Shown: piece after piece, positions 55,085 through 64,000 of the stretch
How the letters are laid out: every line of letters begins with the position of its first letter
Position numbering within the stretch: the first letter of the stretch is position 1
Assembly: GCF_041538045.1 (NCBI RefSeq)
Contig: NZ_JBGOSE010000012.1
Location: forward strand, 1-64,000
Reading direction: 5' to 3'
Length of the DNA stretch: 64,000 bases
DNA from: Aliiglaciecola sp041538045
GTDB lineage: Bacteria > Pseudomonadota > Gammaproteobacteria > Enterobacterales > Alteromonadaceae
Notes under the pieces: model-generated
The model's database searches: none
The model's input: only the letters and a program-made list of their open reading frames with translations
Told to the model about the DNA's origin: nothing
Position numbers and translations under genes: made by a program

Positions 55085-56194
55085 CTATTTAGTCGTTTCA
55101 GGTACGGCCGTGACTGGCTTACTGGCATCATAAAACAACTCACTTCCTGCTTGCTCAGCTTCACCAGCCTGAATTTCTTCCATTAAAGCGGCTTCATGGG
55201 CTTCGTCTGAATACTCACGGGTTTGTTTCGAATTAATTCCCAGCTTTTTGAATAACATCACATCTTCGTGCGTGTCTGGGTTAGAGGTTGTCAACAATTT
55301 GCATCCGTAAAAAATCGAATTAGCACCAGCCATAAAACACATTGCTTGCATTTGTTCATTCATGGCTTCACGCCCTGCAGACAAACGAACAAAAGACTTC
55401 GGCATTAATATACGTGCCACAGCAATAGTACGCACAAACTCAAAGGAATCTAAATCTTCCACATCATCCAACGGCGTGCCTTTAACTTTCACTAACATGT
55501 TAATAGGAACACTTTCTGGGTGGTGCTCTAAATTAGCCAATTGCATTAATAGCCCTGAACGGTCATCAGCCTCTTCCCCCATGCCAACGATACCACCGGA
55601 ACAAACATGCATACCGGCGTCACGGACATTTTGCAGTGTATCTAAGCGATCCTGGTAGGTACGAGTGGTGATGATATCACCGTAATATTCTGGTGATGTA
55701 TCCAAGTTATGATTGTAGTAATCTAGACCAGCCTGTTTTAGCGCAATTGCTTGATCACGAGTTAGCATCCCTAAGGTCATGCAGGTCTCAAGTCCAAGTT
55801 TTTTGACTTCTTTAATCATTTCCAACACATAAGGCATATCGCGATCTTTTGGATTACGCCAAGCAGCTCCCATACAAAAACGGGTCGAGCCGGTGGCCAC
55901 CGCTTCTTTAGCTCGTTGAATGACTTTTTCAATTTCTAACAAACGCTCTTTTTCTAGACCTGTATCGTAGCGAGCACTTTGCGGGCAATATTTACAATCT
56001 TCAGGACAAGCTCCAGTTTTAATCGATAATAGTGTGCTGACCTGCACATAATTAGGATCGAAATGTTGGCGATGAATACATTGAGCTTGAAAAAGTAAAT
56101 CATTAAACGGCATGGCAAACAATGCATTTACTTCATCTAAAGTCCAGTCGTGTCTAATCTCTGATTTACCTGAAAAATCTGCTGGAAACGCCAT
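55085..56194 (-). CDS. bioB: Biotin synthase
   Basis: A 369-residue radical-SAM sulfur insertase for the last step of biotin synthesis. The [4Fe-4S] cysteines are Cys63, Cys67 and Cys70 (CPEDCKYC). The [2Fe-2S] ligands lie in GSTRFCMGAAW, LETCMTLG and MHVCSGGIVGMGE. The C-terminus (about 345-369) is a longer, low-complexity tail. It is the first gene of bioBFCD, driven by a promoter that overlaps the BirA operator. Confidence 0.97.
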   Translation of the reverse strand: MAFPADFSGKSEIRHDWTLDEVNALFAMPFNDLLFQAQCIHRQHFDPNYVQVSTLLSIKTGACPEDCKYCPQSARYDTGLEKERLLEIEKVIQRAKEAVATGSTRFCMGAAWRNPKDRDMPYVLEMIKEVKKLGLETCMTLGMLTRDQAIALKQAGLDYYNHNLDTSPEYYGDIITTRTYQDRLDTLQNVRDAGMHVCSGGIVGMGEEADDRSGLLMQLANLEHHPESVPINMLVKVKGTPLDDVEDLDSFEFVRTIAVARILMPKSFVRLSAGREAMNEQMQAMCFMAGANSIFYGCKLLTTSNPDTHEDVMLFKKLGINSKQTREYSDEAHEAALMEEIQAGEAEQAGSELFYDASKPVTAVPETTK

Positions 56195-56227
56195 ATTTGG
56201 TCCTTTACTATCGAATTATGTTGGCTT

Positions 56228-56255
56228 AGTCTAAGCCCCACTTAAACATTGTCAA
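56228..56255 (-). promoter_or_regulatory. bioB promoter
   Basis: On the minus strand TTGACA (56250-56255), a 16-nt spacer and TAGACT (56228-56233). The -35 box lies inside the BirA operator, so bound BirA would block polymerase. Confidence 0.8.
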
Positions 56256-56281
56256 CTCCTATCAGGCATTTTGATTTACAA
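56249..56281. promoter_or_regulatory. BirA operator between bioB and bioA
   Basis: TTGTCAACT-N15-GATTTACAA matches the BirA operator (TTGTAAACC-N15-GGTTTACAA) at 15 of 18 arm positions with exact spacing. It lies between the divergent bioB and bioA, 12 nt before the bioA start. Confidence 0.9.
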
Positions 56282-56292
56282 GTGAGCGCAAA

Positions 56293-57582
56293 TTGAACAA
56301 TTTTGACCTACCTGACTTAGAATTCGACCAAAAACATATATGGCACCCCTACACTTCAGCCATTAATCCCCTTCCTTGTTACCAAGTTGAATCTGCAGAA
56401 GGGGTGTTATTAAAGCTTAATGATGGTGAAGAATTAGTGGATGGCATGTCGTCTTGGTGGGCAACCATTCATGGCTACAATCATCCAGATTTAAACCAAG
56501 CCGCTAGGGAACAACTAGGGAAAATGTCCCATGTGATGTTCGGTGGGATAACCCATAAACCGGCTATCGATTTATGTAGAACCTTAATCGATATCACCCC
56601 AGAGGGGTTAGAGCGGGTATTTTTAGCCGATTCAGGCTCTGTATCCGTTGAAGTGGCTATGAAAATGGCATTGCAATATTGGGCTTGTCAGGGTGCCCCT
56701 GAAAAATTTCGGTTTATATCTCCACGTAATGGTTACCATGGCGATACATTCGCGGCTATGTCGGTGTGCGACCCCGTCAATGGAATGCACAGTATTTTCA
56801 ACCAAACACTTACAACCCAAATTTTTGCTCCTGCACCACAAACTCGATTCGATCAGACCTGGAATGAAGATGATATAGGCCCGTTAGAGGATTTAATACT
56901 GACTCATAAGAACGAAGTTGCGGCGCTGATAATTGAACCCATAGTGCAAGGTGCCGGTGGCATGCGCATTTACCACCCAGAATATTTGCATCGTTGTCGT
57001 CAATTATGTGATGAGCACAATATATTATTAATTTGCGATGAAATTGCCACCGGCTTCGGCCGAACAGGAAAACTCTTTGCGTGTGAACATGCGGGCATCA
57101 GCCCCGATATTATGTGTGTAGGTAAAGCGTTAACAGGAGGCTATATGACGTTGGCTGCTACTTTATGTACTGAAGACGTTGCCTTAGGAGTCTGCGCCGG
57201 TGAACCTGGGGTATTTATGCATGGCCCCACTTATATGGGAAATCCTTTAGCTTGCGCAGTGGCTAATGCGAGTTTGGCTTTATTGGCTCAAAACAAGTGG
57301 CAATCTCAAGTGGCAAGTATCGAAGAACAACTCCAGCATCAGTTGTTACCATTAAAAGATCATGTTGCAGTAGAAGATGTTCGAGTGCTGGGTGCGATTG
57401 GTGTCATTGAGTGTAAAAAAGCAGTAAATGTCGCAGAGTTACAACGTGTGTTTGTTGATAACGGTGTGTGGATCAGGCCATTTGGTAAACTGATTTATAT
57501 CATGCCTCCGTTTATCATTAATCAACAACAACTGAGTCAGTTAACAGCCGCTATTGCCATAAGCTTACAAACTCTTAATTAG
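56293..57582 (+). CDS. bioA: Adenosylmethionine-8-amino-7-oxononanoate aminotransferase
   Basis: A 429-residue class III aminotransferase that uses SAM as amino donor to form 7,8-diaminopelargonate. Motifs are WHPYTSA (17-23), DGMSSWWATIHGYNHP (about 50-65), LICDEIATGFGRTG and the PLP Lys in GKALTGGYMT. The start is TTG just after the BirA operator, without a clear RBS; no alternative start lies before conserved sequence. Confidence 0.96.
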   Translation: MNNFDLPDLEFDQKHIWHPYTSAINPLPCYQVESAEGVLLKLNDGEELVDGMSSWWATIHGYNHPDLNQAAREQLGKMSHVMFGGITHKPAIDLCRTLIDITPEGLERVFLADSGSVSVEVAMKMALQYWACQGAPEKFRFISPRNGYHGDTFAAMSVCDPVNGMHSIFNQTLTTQIFAPAPQTRFDQTWNEDDIGPLEDLILTHKNEVAALIIEPIVQGAGGMRIYHPEYLHRCRQLCDEHNILLICDEIATGFGRTGKLFACEHAGISPDIMCVGKALTGGYMTLAATLCTEDVALGVCAGEPGVFMHGPTYMGNPLACAVANASLALLAQNKWQSQVASIEEQLQHQLLPLKDHVAVEDVRVLGAIGVIECKKAVNVAELQRVFVDNGVWIRPFGKLIYIMPPFIINQQQLSQLTAAIAISLQTLN

Positions 57583-57589
57583 GATAAAC

Positions 57590-57970
57590 TCAAATATCAG
57601 ACAGTATCCAAACTAACACCACGACACTAATGGCTAATAAAATAATCACATTGACCCCAAAATAATCATTTCGGCGACGAGTTCGATATCGCCGCATAAT
57701 TAACACAAATAAACTCATAGAAGTGCATAGGCAAAGCAATATAATCAAATAAATACTAAGTGACATAGACCAATCTTGCCGACCATTCACTCCCCAATAT
57801 TCTTGCACACCTGAGATCAATTCTGGACGGGCATAATGGAAAACAATTAGTGACGCGACAAATATCACCCAAGCAACGATATTCAATCCCAAAACAATTT
57901 GGTAAAATTTATCGTGGCTTCGTGGCGTTTTTCGGCGATTTTCACCCTGCCAAGGGTATTGATCAGACAT
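57590..57970 (-). CDS. Small membrane protein of unknown function
   Basis: A 126-residue protein I do not recognise. A charged N-terminus (about 1-22) is followed by three hydrophobic helices (about 26-46, 70-91 and 103-123), with a YRTRRRNDYFG loop before the last. It converges on bioA with 7 nt between stop codons. Confidence 0.65.
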   Translation of the reverse strand: MSDQYPWQGENRRKTPRSHDKFYQIVLGLNIVAWVIFVASLIVFHYARPELISGVQEYWGVNGRQDWSMSLSIYLIILLCLCTSMSLFVLIMRRYRTRRRNDYFGVNVIILLAISVVVLVWILSDI

Positions 57971-58196
57971 ATTCTCTGTTTAGCGCCTATTTTTACTTGA
58001 GTCTGTCAATTAGCTAAGTAAGATTACACACCTTATTTAAATGACAGAGTCTAGTGACATTTTAATTATCCAGCTTTAGTAACTGTAGAGCATTAAGTAA
58101 GTTTCATCTAGATTATTGTTTATCCTAGACGATTGTCATATTTTAGTTTGTAATCAAAAAATTGCAGGTTACCCCCTGCTGTAGTGGAGAATATCA

Positions 58197-59594
58197 ATGG
58201 CGCATGCCCCAGTGGTTGACGTGTTAACTGGCAAGTACCCAATCGGGGAACAGGTAGTTTTGAAAGGATGGGTAAGAACCCGCAGAGATTCTAAAGCAGG
58301 ATTGTCTTTTATCAATTTACATGATGGAAGCTGCTTCGACGCGATTCAGGTGATTGCCCTGAATACAACGGAAAATTATAGTGATATCCAACGTCTTACT
58401 ACGGGTTGCTCTATTGCCGTAACTGGCGAGGTTAAAGCCTCACAAGGTAAAGGCCAAGCCCTGGAAATAGATGCGAAGCAAGTTGACATTTTAGGTTGGG
58501 TGGAAAACCCTGATACCTATCCCATGTCAGCAAAGCGCCATAGTATTGAATATCTTCGAGAGCACGCTCACCTGCGGGCAAGAACCAATGTAATTGGCGC
58601 AGTCACCCGTGTTCGTAACTGTTTATCTCAAGCAATACATCGTTTTTTCCACGAACGAGGCTATTTTTGGATCAGTACTCCAATTTTAACCGCTAGCGAC
58701 ACTGAAGGTGCCGGTGAAATGTTCAGAGTATCCACCTTAGATATGATGAACATACCCAAAACTGAGCAAGGTGAAGTTGATTATTCCCAAGACTTTTTCG
58801 GAAAAGAAACTTACTTAACGGTTTCAGGTCAGTTGAACGTAGAAACTTACTGTACAGCCATGTCCAAGGTATATACTTTTGGTCCAACGTTCAGAGCCGA
58901 AAATTCAAATACAAGTCGTCATTTAGCCGAGTTTTGGATGATTGAACCAGAAGTGGCTTTTGCCGAGCTATCTGATGTGGCTCAACTAGCCGAAGACATG
59001 CTGAAGTATGTGTTTAAAGCGGTGCTAGAAGAACGCGCCGACGATATGGCTTTCTTTGCGCAACACATTAACAAAGATGTTAAAGATAGAATGGAAAAGG
59101 TAATTTCCCAAGACTTCGTCAGAATGGATTACACCGATGCCATCGAAATACTGAAAAACTGTGGTAAAAAATTCGAATTCCCAGTGGATTGGGGCGTAGA
59201 TTTATCTTCTGAGCATGAACGTTATCTTGCCGAGGAGCATGTAGGTGCGCCAATTATCATGCAAAACTATCCTAAAGATATTAAAGCATTTTATATGCGC
59301 ATTAATGACGATGGTAAAACGGTTGCAGCAATGGATGTATTGGCTCCAGGAATTGGTGAAATCATTGGAGGTTCTCAACGTGAAGAACGTTTAGATGTAT
59401 TTGACCAAAGATTAGAAGAAATGGGGCTGGATAAAGAAGACTATGCTTGGTATCGCGACTTACGTCGATACGGCACAGTACCACATTCAGGATTTGGTTT
59501 AGGCTTTGAACGCTTAGTAGCCTATGTGACAGGGATGCAGAATATTCGTGATGTAATCCCCTTCCCTCGTTCTCCAGGTAATGCAAATTACTAA
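58197..59594 (+). CDS. asnS: Asparaginyl-tRNA synthetase
   Basis: A 465-residue class IIb synthetase. The N-terminal OB fold (about 18-100) opens with VVLKGWVRTRRDSKAGLSFI. Motif 2 lies in FGPTFRAENSNTSRHLAEFWMIEPE (about 222-246) and motif 3 in GFGLGFERLVAYVTG near 440. The ASDTEGAGEMF insert is AsnRS-like. It is monocistronic with a terminator close behind. Confidence 0.97.
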   Translation: MAHAPVVDVLTGKYPIGEQVVLKGWVRTRRDSKAGLSFINLHDGSCFDAIQVIALNTTENYSDIQRLTTGCSIAVTGEVKASQGKGQALEIDAKQVDILGWVENPDTYPMSAKRHSIEYLREHAHLRARTNVIGAVTRVRNCLSQAIHRFFHERGYFWISTPILTASDTEGAGEMFRVSTLDMMNIPKTEQGEVDYSQDFFGKETYLTVSGQLNVETYCTAMSKVYTFGPTFRAENSNTSRHLAEFWMIEPEVAFAELSDVAQLAEDMLKYVFKAVLEERADDMAFFAQHINKDVKDRMEKVISQDFVRMDYTDAIEILKNCGKKFEFPVDWGVDLSSEHERYLAEEHVGAPIIMQNYPKDIKAFYMRINDDGKTVAAMDVLAPGIGEIIGGSQREERLDVFDQRLEEMGLDKEDYAWYRDLRRYGTVPHSGFGLGFERLVAYVTGMQNIRDVIPFPRSPGNANY

Positions 59595-59626
59595 TTTGTA
59601 GAACTAAGTTAGTTCATATATTTCCG

Positions 59627-59655
59627 AAAGCCATCTTAAAGATGGCTTTTTTTTT
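59627..59655 (+). terminator. Rho-independent terminator after asnS
   Basis: AAAGCCATC/GATGGCTTT with a 5-nt loop and nine T, about 33 nt after the asnS stop. Confidence 0.92.
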
Positions 59656-59722
59656 ACATATTTTTCTAAAAATACCCATTTAATGATAACGTAAACATAG
59701 GTTTCACACAGGAAGTACGACC

Positions 59723-61120
59723 ATGTCTAAATTACAAAAAAATTTGTTCGAACAAGCGCGTACTTCAGTATTGTTGAAACAGGCTTGTGAAGATGCAATT
59801 ACTTACCAAAACAATTCGCATCAAAAGGCCATATACCCTTCGCAACATAATTTAGAATTATTGAGTGAATTCGATACTCAGCTACCGGAACAGATGGGCG
59901 ATGAAAATGCCATTTTAAGTTTATTAGCTAAACAAGGTGAACTGAACACGGTTCGGTATGCAAACGGTCGTTATTATGGTTTTGTAAACGGTTCAGCCCT
60001 TCCCATAGGCTTGGCAGCCAAATGGTTAGCCGATGTGTGGGATCAAAACGCAGCACTGTTTGCAACCTCTCCAATTGCAGCAAAGTTAGAGAGCATTTGC
60101 CAACAATGGTTACAACAACTATTTACACTGCCGTCCGATACAGTAACGGGTCTTGTTGGTGGTACATCCGTGGCCAGCTTATGCGGTTTAGCCGCTGCCC
60201 GCTATCGTCAATTGAGCCGATTAAGTTGGGATATTAGTCAACAGGGTCTGTTTGGCGCTCCCGCGCTGCGCATCATTTTAGGCAAACAGACACATGGCAC
60301 TGTGGTCAAGGGGTTAAATATACTCGGATTCGGGCAACAGCAAATAGAATGGGTTGAGTGCGACGAACAAGGTCGTATGATTGTTGACTCAATTCCACCT
60401 TTAGACCAAAGCTGTATCGTCGTTTTACAGGCTGGCAACGTGTGTAGCGGAGCATTTGATGATTTTCACAGTATTATTCCCAAAGCTAAAGTGGCAAACG
60501 CTTGGGTACATGTTGACGGTGCGTTTGGTTTATGGGCTGCGGCGTCCACGATGTTTGCTGACCTAACAAAAAGCATTCACTTAGCTGACTCATGGTCCGT
60601 TGACGCTCACAAAACCTTAAATACTCCCTATGATTGTGGTGTTATATTATGCGCAGACCCAACCGCACTCACCCATGCACTGCATCATCAAGGCTCCTAT
60701 ATTCAGCCTAGTGAAAATCGCGACAACATGCACTACACCCCAGACATGTCCAGACGGGCAAGGGGCATCGAATTATGGGCTTGCTTGGCTTATTTAGGTC
60801 GAAGTGGGATCGCAGAGTTAGTTGAACTTTTACATGAGCATGCAATTTACTTCGCCGAACAAGCCAAAATTGCGGGTTTTAATGTGCTAAATGATGTGGT
60901 GTTCAATCAAGTTATTTTAACGACAGACTCTGATGAGGTCACAGTAAAAACGCTAAAATCCATTCAAGACTCTGGAGTAACATGGAGTGGTGGCGCTACA
61001 TGGATGGGACAACAAGTGATTAGAATAAGTATTTGTTCATGGGCTACGACACAGAGTGAAATAGATAAAAGTATCGCAATATTTTCTGATTGTTTAGCGA
61101 AACAAACTCAAGCTAACTAA
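59723..61120 (+). CDS. PLP-dependent decarboxylase-family enzyme (group II)
   Basis: A 465-residue PLP enzyme of the group II decarboxylase/aspartate aminotransferase fold. The PLP Lys is Lys297 in SVDAHKTLNTPYDCG, preceded by HVDGAFGLWAA with the Asp that contacts the pyridine nitrogen. GGTSVASLCGLAAAR near 150 is the family phosphate-binding stretch. Substrate is not evident: relatives act on glutamate, tyrosine, diaminobutyrate or on sulfinates. The RBS CAGGAAG is well placed. Confidence 0.85.
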   Translation: MSKLQKNLFEQARTSVLLKQACEDAITYQNNSHQKAIYPSQHNLELLSEFDTQLPEQMGDENAILSLLAKQGELNTVRYANGRYYGFVNGSALPIGLAAKWLADVWDQNAALFATSPIAAKLESICQQWLQQLFTLPSDTVTGLVGGTSVASLCGLAAARYRQLSRLSWDISQQGLFGAPALRIILGKQTHGTVVKGLNILGFGQQQIEWVECDEQGRMIVDSIPPLDQSCIVVLQAGNVCSGAFDDFHSIIPKAKVANAWVHVDGAFGLWAAASTMFADLTKSIHLADSWSVDAHKTLNTPYDCGVILCADPTALTHALHHQGSYIQPSENRDNMHYTPDMSRRARGIELWACLAYLGRSGIAELVELLHEHAIYFAEQAKIAGFNVLNDVVFNQVILTTDSDEVTVKTLKSIQDSGVTWSGGATWMGQQVIRISICSWATTQSEIDKSIAIFSDCLAKQTQAN

Positions 61121-61152
61121 GGTTTAGTCAAGATGAGTAACGGTTCAAAATA

Positions 61153-62304
61153 ATGAGTAAAGGATTATCTGACCCAATTCACAGCGGAAAAACTGTCTGC
61201 CAACAGTGTGACACCAAAGTGGTTATTCCTCGTTTAGCCCATCGGCAAAAAGCAAAATGTCCTCTTTGCGGTCATGTATTGACGCAACACCTCGATAGTG
61301 CGAATCAGCGAATAATTATGTTTGCCGTCAGTGCGTTGATTTTCTTAATACTGTCTATGCCATTTAACTTTCTTGGTTTTAGTACTAATGGGCAACATCA
61401 AGCTATTGGTATTATATCGGGGTTAGATGTGTTGATAGTTAACGACTACATGTTCTTAGCAGTCGTTCAGTTACTTTCCATTGTTATCGTTCCAGCCATC
61501 GTATTAACTGGCTTACTACTTGTACTGTTACCTTTTCCAGCAACAAAAAATCCTAACACCTCCAAGGCTATTCTGAATGTGGTTTATACCCTTATTCCGT
61601 GGAGTATGGCAGAGATATTTTTAATTGGTGTACTGGTTAGCTTAATTAAAATTAGTTCGTTTGCTGATATTAGCATAGGTCTATCATTTTACGCTTATAT
61701 AGGCTTTACAGTCTGTATGGTTGCCACAATGTTATCTATGGATAAACACCAACTTTATATTACTGCCACAGACGCCCAGCACAGTAAAAAAAAGCTCCCA
61801 AAATCAGAGAGTATTCAACGAACTTGGGCGCTGTTACTGACATCAATCTTATTATATATTCCCGCTAATACCTTACCTATTATGCATACCGTTTTTTTGG
61901 GAACAGATGAGCCTAGTACCATTTTAGGTGGTGTTATTTCTATGTGGCAAAACAAATCCTACCCCATTGCTTTAGTTATTTTTGTAGCAAGTATAGTAGT
62001 GCCTATTGGTAAATTAGTAATATTAATTTGGCTTAACTACTGCGTACAATACGGTACGATTAAAAAGCAAAATAAACGAATATTTTGGTATCGACTAACA
62101 GAGTTTATTGGTCGTTGGTCAATGGTTGATATATTCGCCGTTGCTATTTTGGTTAGCTTAATACAGCTTGGGAACACTATGAGTGTATTTCCCGGCCCCG
62201 CTGCACTAGCATTTTGTGCTGTGGTGATACTAACAATGCTAGCAGCAATGACTTTCGATCCTAGATTAATTTGGAGCAATTCGGACGCACAAAATGACAG
62301 ATAA
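61153..62304 (+). CDS. pqiA: PqiA-like membrane protein
   Basis: A 383-residue inner-membrane protein of the PqiA/YebS family, partner of MCE proteins in lipid transport between the membranes. A zinc-ribbon pair CQQC...CPLCG (19-44) opens the protein. Two blocks of four helices follow (about 53-200 and 228-370). E. coli PqiA has a second zinc ribbon before the second block; here that position (about 200-222) has no Cys pair. Overlaps pqiB by 11 nt. Confidence 0.9.
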   Translation: MSKGLSDPIHSGKTVCQQCDTKVVIPRLAHRQKAKCPLCGHVLTQHLDSANQRIIMFAVSALIFLILSMPFNFLGFSTNGQHQAIGIISGLDVLIVNDYMFLAVVQLLSIVIVPAIVLTGLLLVLLPFPATKNPNTSKAILNVVYTLIPWSMAEIFLIGVLVSLIKISSFADISIGLSFYAYIGFTVCMVATMLSMDKHQLYITATDAQHSKKKLPKSESIQRTWALLLTSILLYIPANTLPIMHTVFLGTDEPSTILGGVISMWQNKSYPIALVIFVASIVVPIGKLVILIWLNYCVQYGTIKKQNKRIFWYRLTEFIGRWSMVDIFAVAILVSLIQLGNTMSVFPGPAALAFCAVVILTMLAAMTFDPRLIWSNSDAQNDR

Positions 62305-63976
62305 TAATAATCAACAAACAGACTCACAAGCAGCCGATATAGAATCCAGTCGAATAATATCTAAGTTTTGGCTAATTCCGTTGGTTGCGCTGTCTATTGG
62401 TATGTGGATGGTCTATCACCAATGGGCCAACCAAGGCCCGTTAATTACCATTGAATTTGTCTCAGCTTCTGGTATCGAAGCTGATCAAACTAAAATAAAA
62501 ACTAAAGATGTCGAAATTGGGGTCGTCAAAAAAGTAGAACTAAAACCTGATCTAAGTGGCGTAATTGTTACCGCACGAATGAATCCCAGCGCCGAAATCT
62601 TATTAGGAGAAAATAGCAAATTTTGGTTAGTTCGCCCTCGTGTATCCCTCAACGGCGTTTCAGGTTTAACCACTTTACTTTCCGGCCCTTATATTACTTT
62701 AGAGCCCAACACGGAAGGTGAGCAATCAAGTGAGTTTATTGCCTTGGAAACACCGCCGACTACTGCAGCTGGTACGCCAGGTTTACAAATATCCTTAAAT
62801 AGTGACCAAGAGCTATCCTTTAAAGCTGGTGATCCAATAATTTATAAAGGATTAAAAGTGGGCGAATTTGAAGATATGCATTTTGATGTCGACAAGCGTA
62901 AGGTGTCTTATAATGCCTTTATTCAAGCGCCTTACCATAAACTCATTACTGAAAATACTAAATTTTGGAATGCCAGTGGTATAAGTCTCGATTTGGCTGC
63001 CAATGGCATTGAAATCAAAACCGGTAGCATAGAGACCATGCTCACCAATGGCGTCACATTTGGTATTCCAGAAGGTATGCCCACCGGCAAACGCGTCACC
63101 AGTCAAGCATCATTTGAGATATACAAAGACTACGATAGTGCATCTAATAAACGCTACAAATTGGGAGTCAACTTTGTATTAATGATCAAAGATAGTATTC
63201 GCGGATTAACGGTTGGCGCACCTGTAGAATATCGAGGTCTGCAGATTGGAAAGGTAGTTGAAATCAATCTTCCTGGTTTAGCTGAAAGTAAATTGCTAGA
63301 CGATGAATTTGCCATCCCAGTACTAATCAATATCCAACCAAGTAGAATGCAACAACCAGATAACCAAGCAGGCGTAGAAATTATTAAGCGACAAACGTTA
63401 CGTGGTATTGAACAGGGTCTGCGAGCATCTCTTAAAATAGGTAATATAGTGACCGGCGGACTGTATGTCGATTTACAACATTACAAAGATGCCGAACCAG
63501 AACCTTTAAGTAGATTTCATGGGTATAATGTCATTCCCACAACATCAGGGGAATTCGCTCAGATCACACAAAAAGTAAGTGGCGTTTTAGACAATATAAA
63601 TGCCATACCTTTTGCTGAGATATCGCAAGATGCGAGTCAACTTATGCAAACCTTCAATTCTACTGCACTTGCACTTCAACAAACTATCGACACCTTGGAT
63701 GGCTTACTTGTGGATGTGAAAGATCAACAAACAAGTGAGAATATAAACCATGCAGCTGAATCTTTTACTCAACTACTCAAGGACTACTCAGCAGGCTCTA
63801 AAACAAACCAAGAACTAATATCAACAATGCAACAATTTCAAACGACTCTACAACAATTAATCCCGTTATTACAGCAACTTAACCAAAAACCAAATAGTTT
63901 AATATTCAGTGATGGTACTCAACCAATAATTGAACCTAAAGCACAATCTATAAACGAGGAAATTCAAAATGACTAA
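62294..63976 (+). CDS. pqiB: PqiB-like MCE protein
   Basis: A 560-residue MCE-domain protein. One N-terminal helix (about 28-44) anchors it in the inner membrane, and three MCE domains follow (about 50-145, 160-220 and 285-395). A long C-terminal helical part (about 420-545) would extend the tunnel across the periplasm, as in PqiB. It likely moves lipids between membranes with PqiA and PqiC. Its stop overlaps the next start by 9 nt. Confidence 0.94.
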   Translation: MTDNNNQQTDSQAADIESSRIISKFWLIPLVALSIGMWMVYHQWANQGPLITIEFVSASGIEADQTKIKTKDVEIGVVKKVELKPDLSGVIVTARMNPSAEILLGENSKFWLVRPRVSLNGVSGLTTLLSGPYITLEPNTEGEQSSEFIALETPPTTAAGTPGLQISLNSDQELSFKAGDPIIYKGLKVGEFEDMHFDVDKRKVSYNAFIQAPYHKLITENTKFWNASGISLDLAANGIEIKTGSIETMLTNGVTFGIPEGMPTGKRVTSQASFEIYKDYDSASNKRYKLGVNFVLMIKDSIRGLTVGAPVEYRGLQIGKVVEINLPGLAESKLLDDEFAIPVLINIQPSRMQQPDNQAGVEIIKRQTLRGIEQGLRASLKIGNIVTGGLYVDLQHYKDAEPEPLSRFHGYNVIPTTSGEFAQITQKVSGVLDNINAIPFAEISQDASQLMQTFNSTALALQQTIDTLDGLLVDVKDQQTSENINHAAESFTQLLKDYSAGSKTNQELISTMQQFQTTLQQLIPLLQQLNQKPNSLIFSDGTQPIIEPKAQSINEEIQND

Positions 63977-64000
63977 GCCTGTTTTTTATGTGTTGGGAAT
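63968..64000 (+). CDS. pqiC: Start of PqiC-like lipoprotein gene (partial)
   Basis: ATG at 63968 overlaps the pqiB stop and opens MTKPVFYVLG before the window ends. Position suggests PqiC, the outer-membrane lipoprotein partner; too little sequence is present to confirm. Confidence 0.55.

Noticed and set aside
1..64000. CRISPR arrays, prophage, complete insertion sequences or an integron integrase
   Set aside because: No regularly spaced repeats, phage structural genes, transposase or tyrosine-recombinase gene was seen. The only mobile traces are at 31254-33009.

Overview
The window is a chromosomal segment of a marine gammaproteobacterium of the order Alteromonadales, most likely near Glaciecola/Paraglaciecola. 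The order rests on protein character and on neighbourhoods typical of gammaproteobacteria: ubiF facing miaB-ybeZ-ybeY-corC-lnt, grpE-dnaK-dnaJ near dapB-carA-carB-greA, nadK-recN-bamE, bioA facing bioBFCD, and pqiABC. The genus is inference. Base composition is moderately AT-rich throughout.

Layout. 1-823: tandem minus-strand promoters of rRNA type, suggesting an rRNA operon just left of the window. 824-3937: a large secreted subtilase. 4721-5200: one tRNA transcription unit (Met, Leu, Gln, Gln). 5302-13567: an alanine/glycine:cation symporter, ubiF, and the miaB-to-lnt run for tRNA modification, ribosome maturation and lipoprotein acylation. 13691-27602: greA, carB, carA, dapB, two bacterial PH-domain membrane proteins, a cytochrome b561/cytochrome c' pair, dnaJ, dnaK and grpE; grpE has a sigma-32 promoter. 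27831-34083: an SSS-type sensor kinase and a LuxR-family response regulator of the CrbS/CrbR kind, separated by a mobile-element scar. 34215-41099: a locus that appears to use extracellular polyhydroxybutyrate (PHB) or its oligomers (TonB receptor, GntP-type permease, MetX-like hydrolase, PHB depolymerase, 3-hydroxybutyrate dehydrogenase). 41187-47377: nadK, recN, bamE, an ABC-F ATPase, a NYN protein and yebG, with LexA boxes before recN and yebG. 47522-57582: a serine hydrolase, a cyclase-family protein, class II DAHP synthase, a tyrosine phosphatase, peptidase E and the biotin genes around a BirA operator. 57590-64000: a small membrane protein, asnS, a PLP decarboxylase-like enzyme and pqiA-pqiB-(pqiC).

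Three observations stand out. (1) Between the kinase and the regulator lies a single integron-type gene cassette encoding an unrecognised 282-residue membrane protein. Its upstream attC is almost complete. Decayed, same-direction group II intron fragments flank it, and their exon edges rejoin into a canonical attC core site; no integrase gene is present. (2) The TonB-dependent receptor has a well-placed ribosome binding site and ATG, followed three nucleotides later by a (CA)8 tract that puts the start out of frame. Seven or ten repeats would restore a 754/756-residue protein with a normal signal peptide, so this looks like a phase-variable receptor in the OFF state. (3) The receptor sits divergently from a PHB/3-hydroxybutyrate catabolic operon. 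The shared intergenic region carries a 12-bp direct repeat near each start and a central palindrome that could be a site for the neighbouring response regulator.
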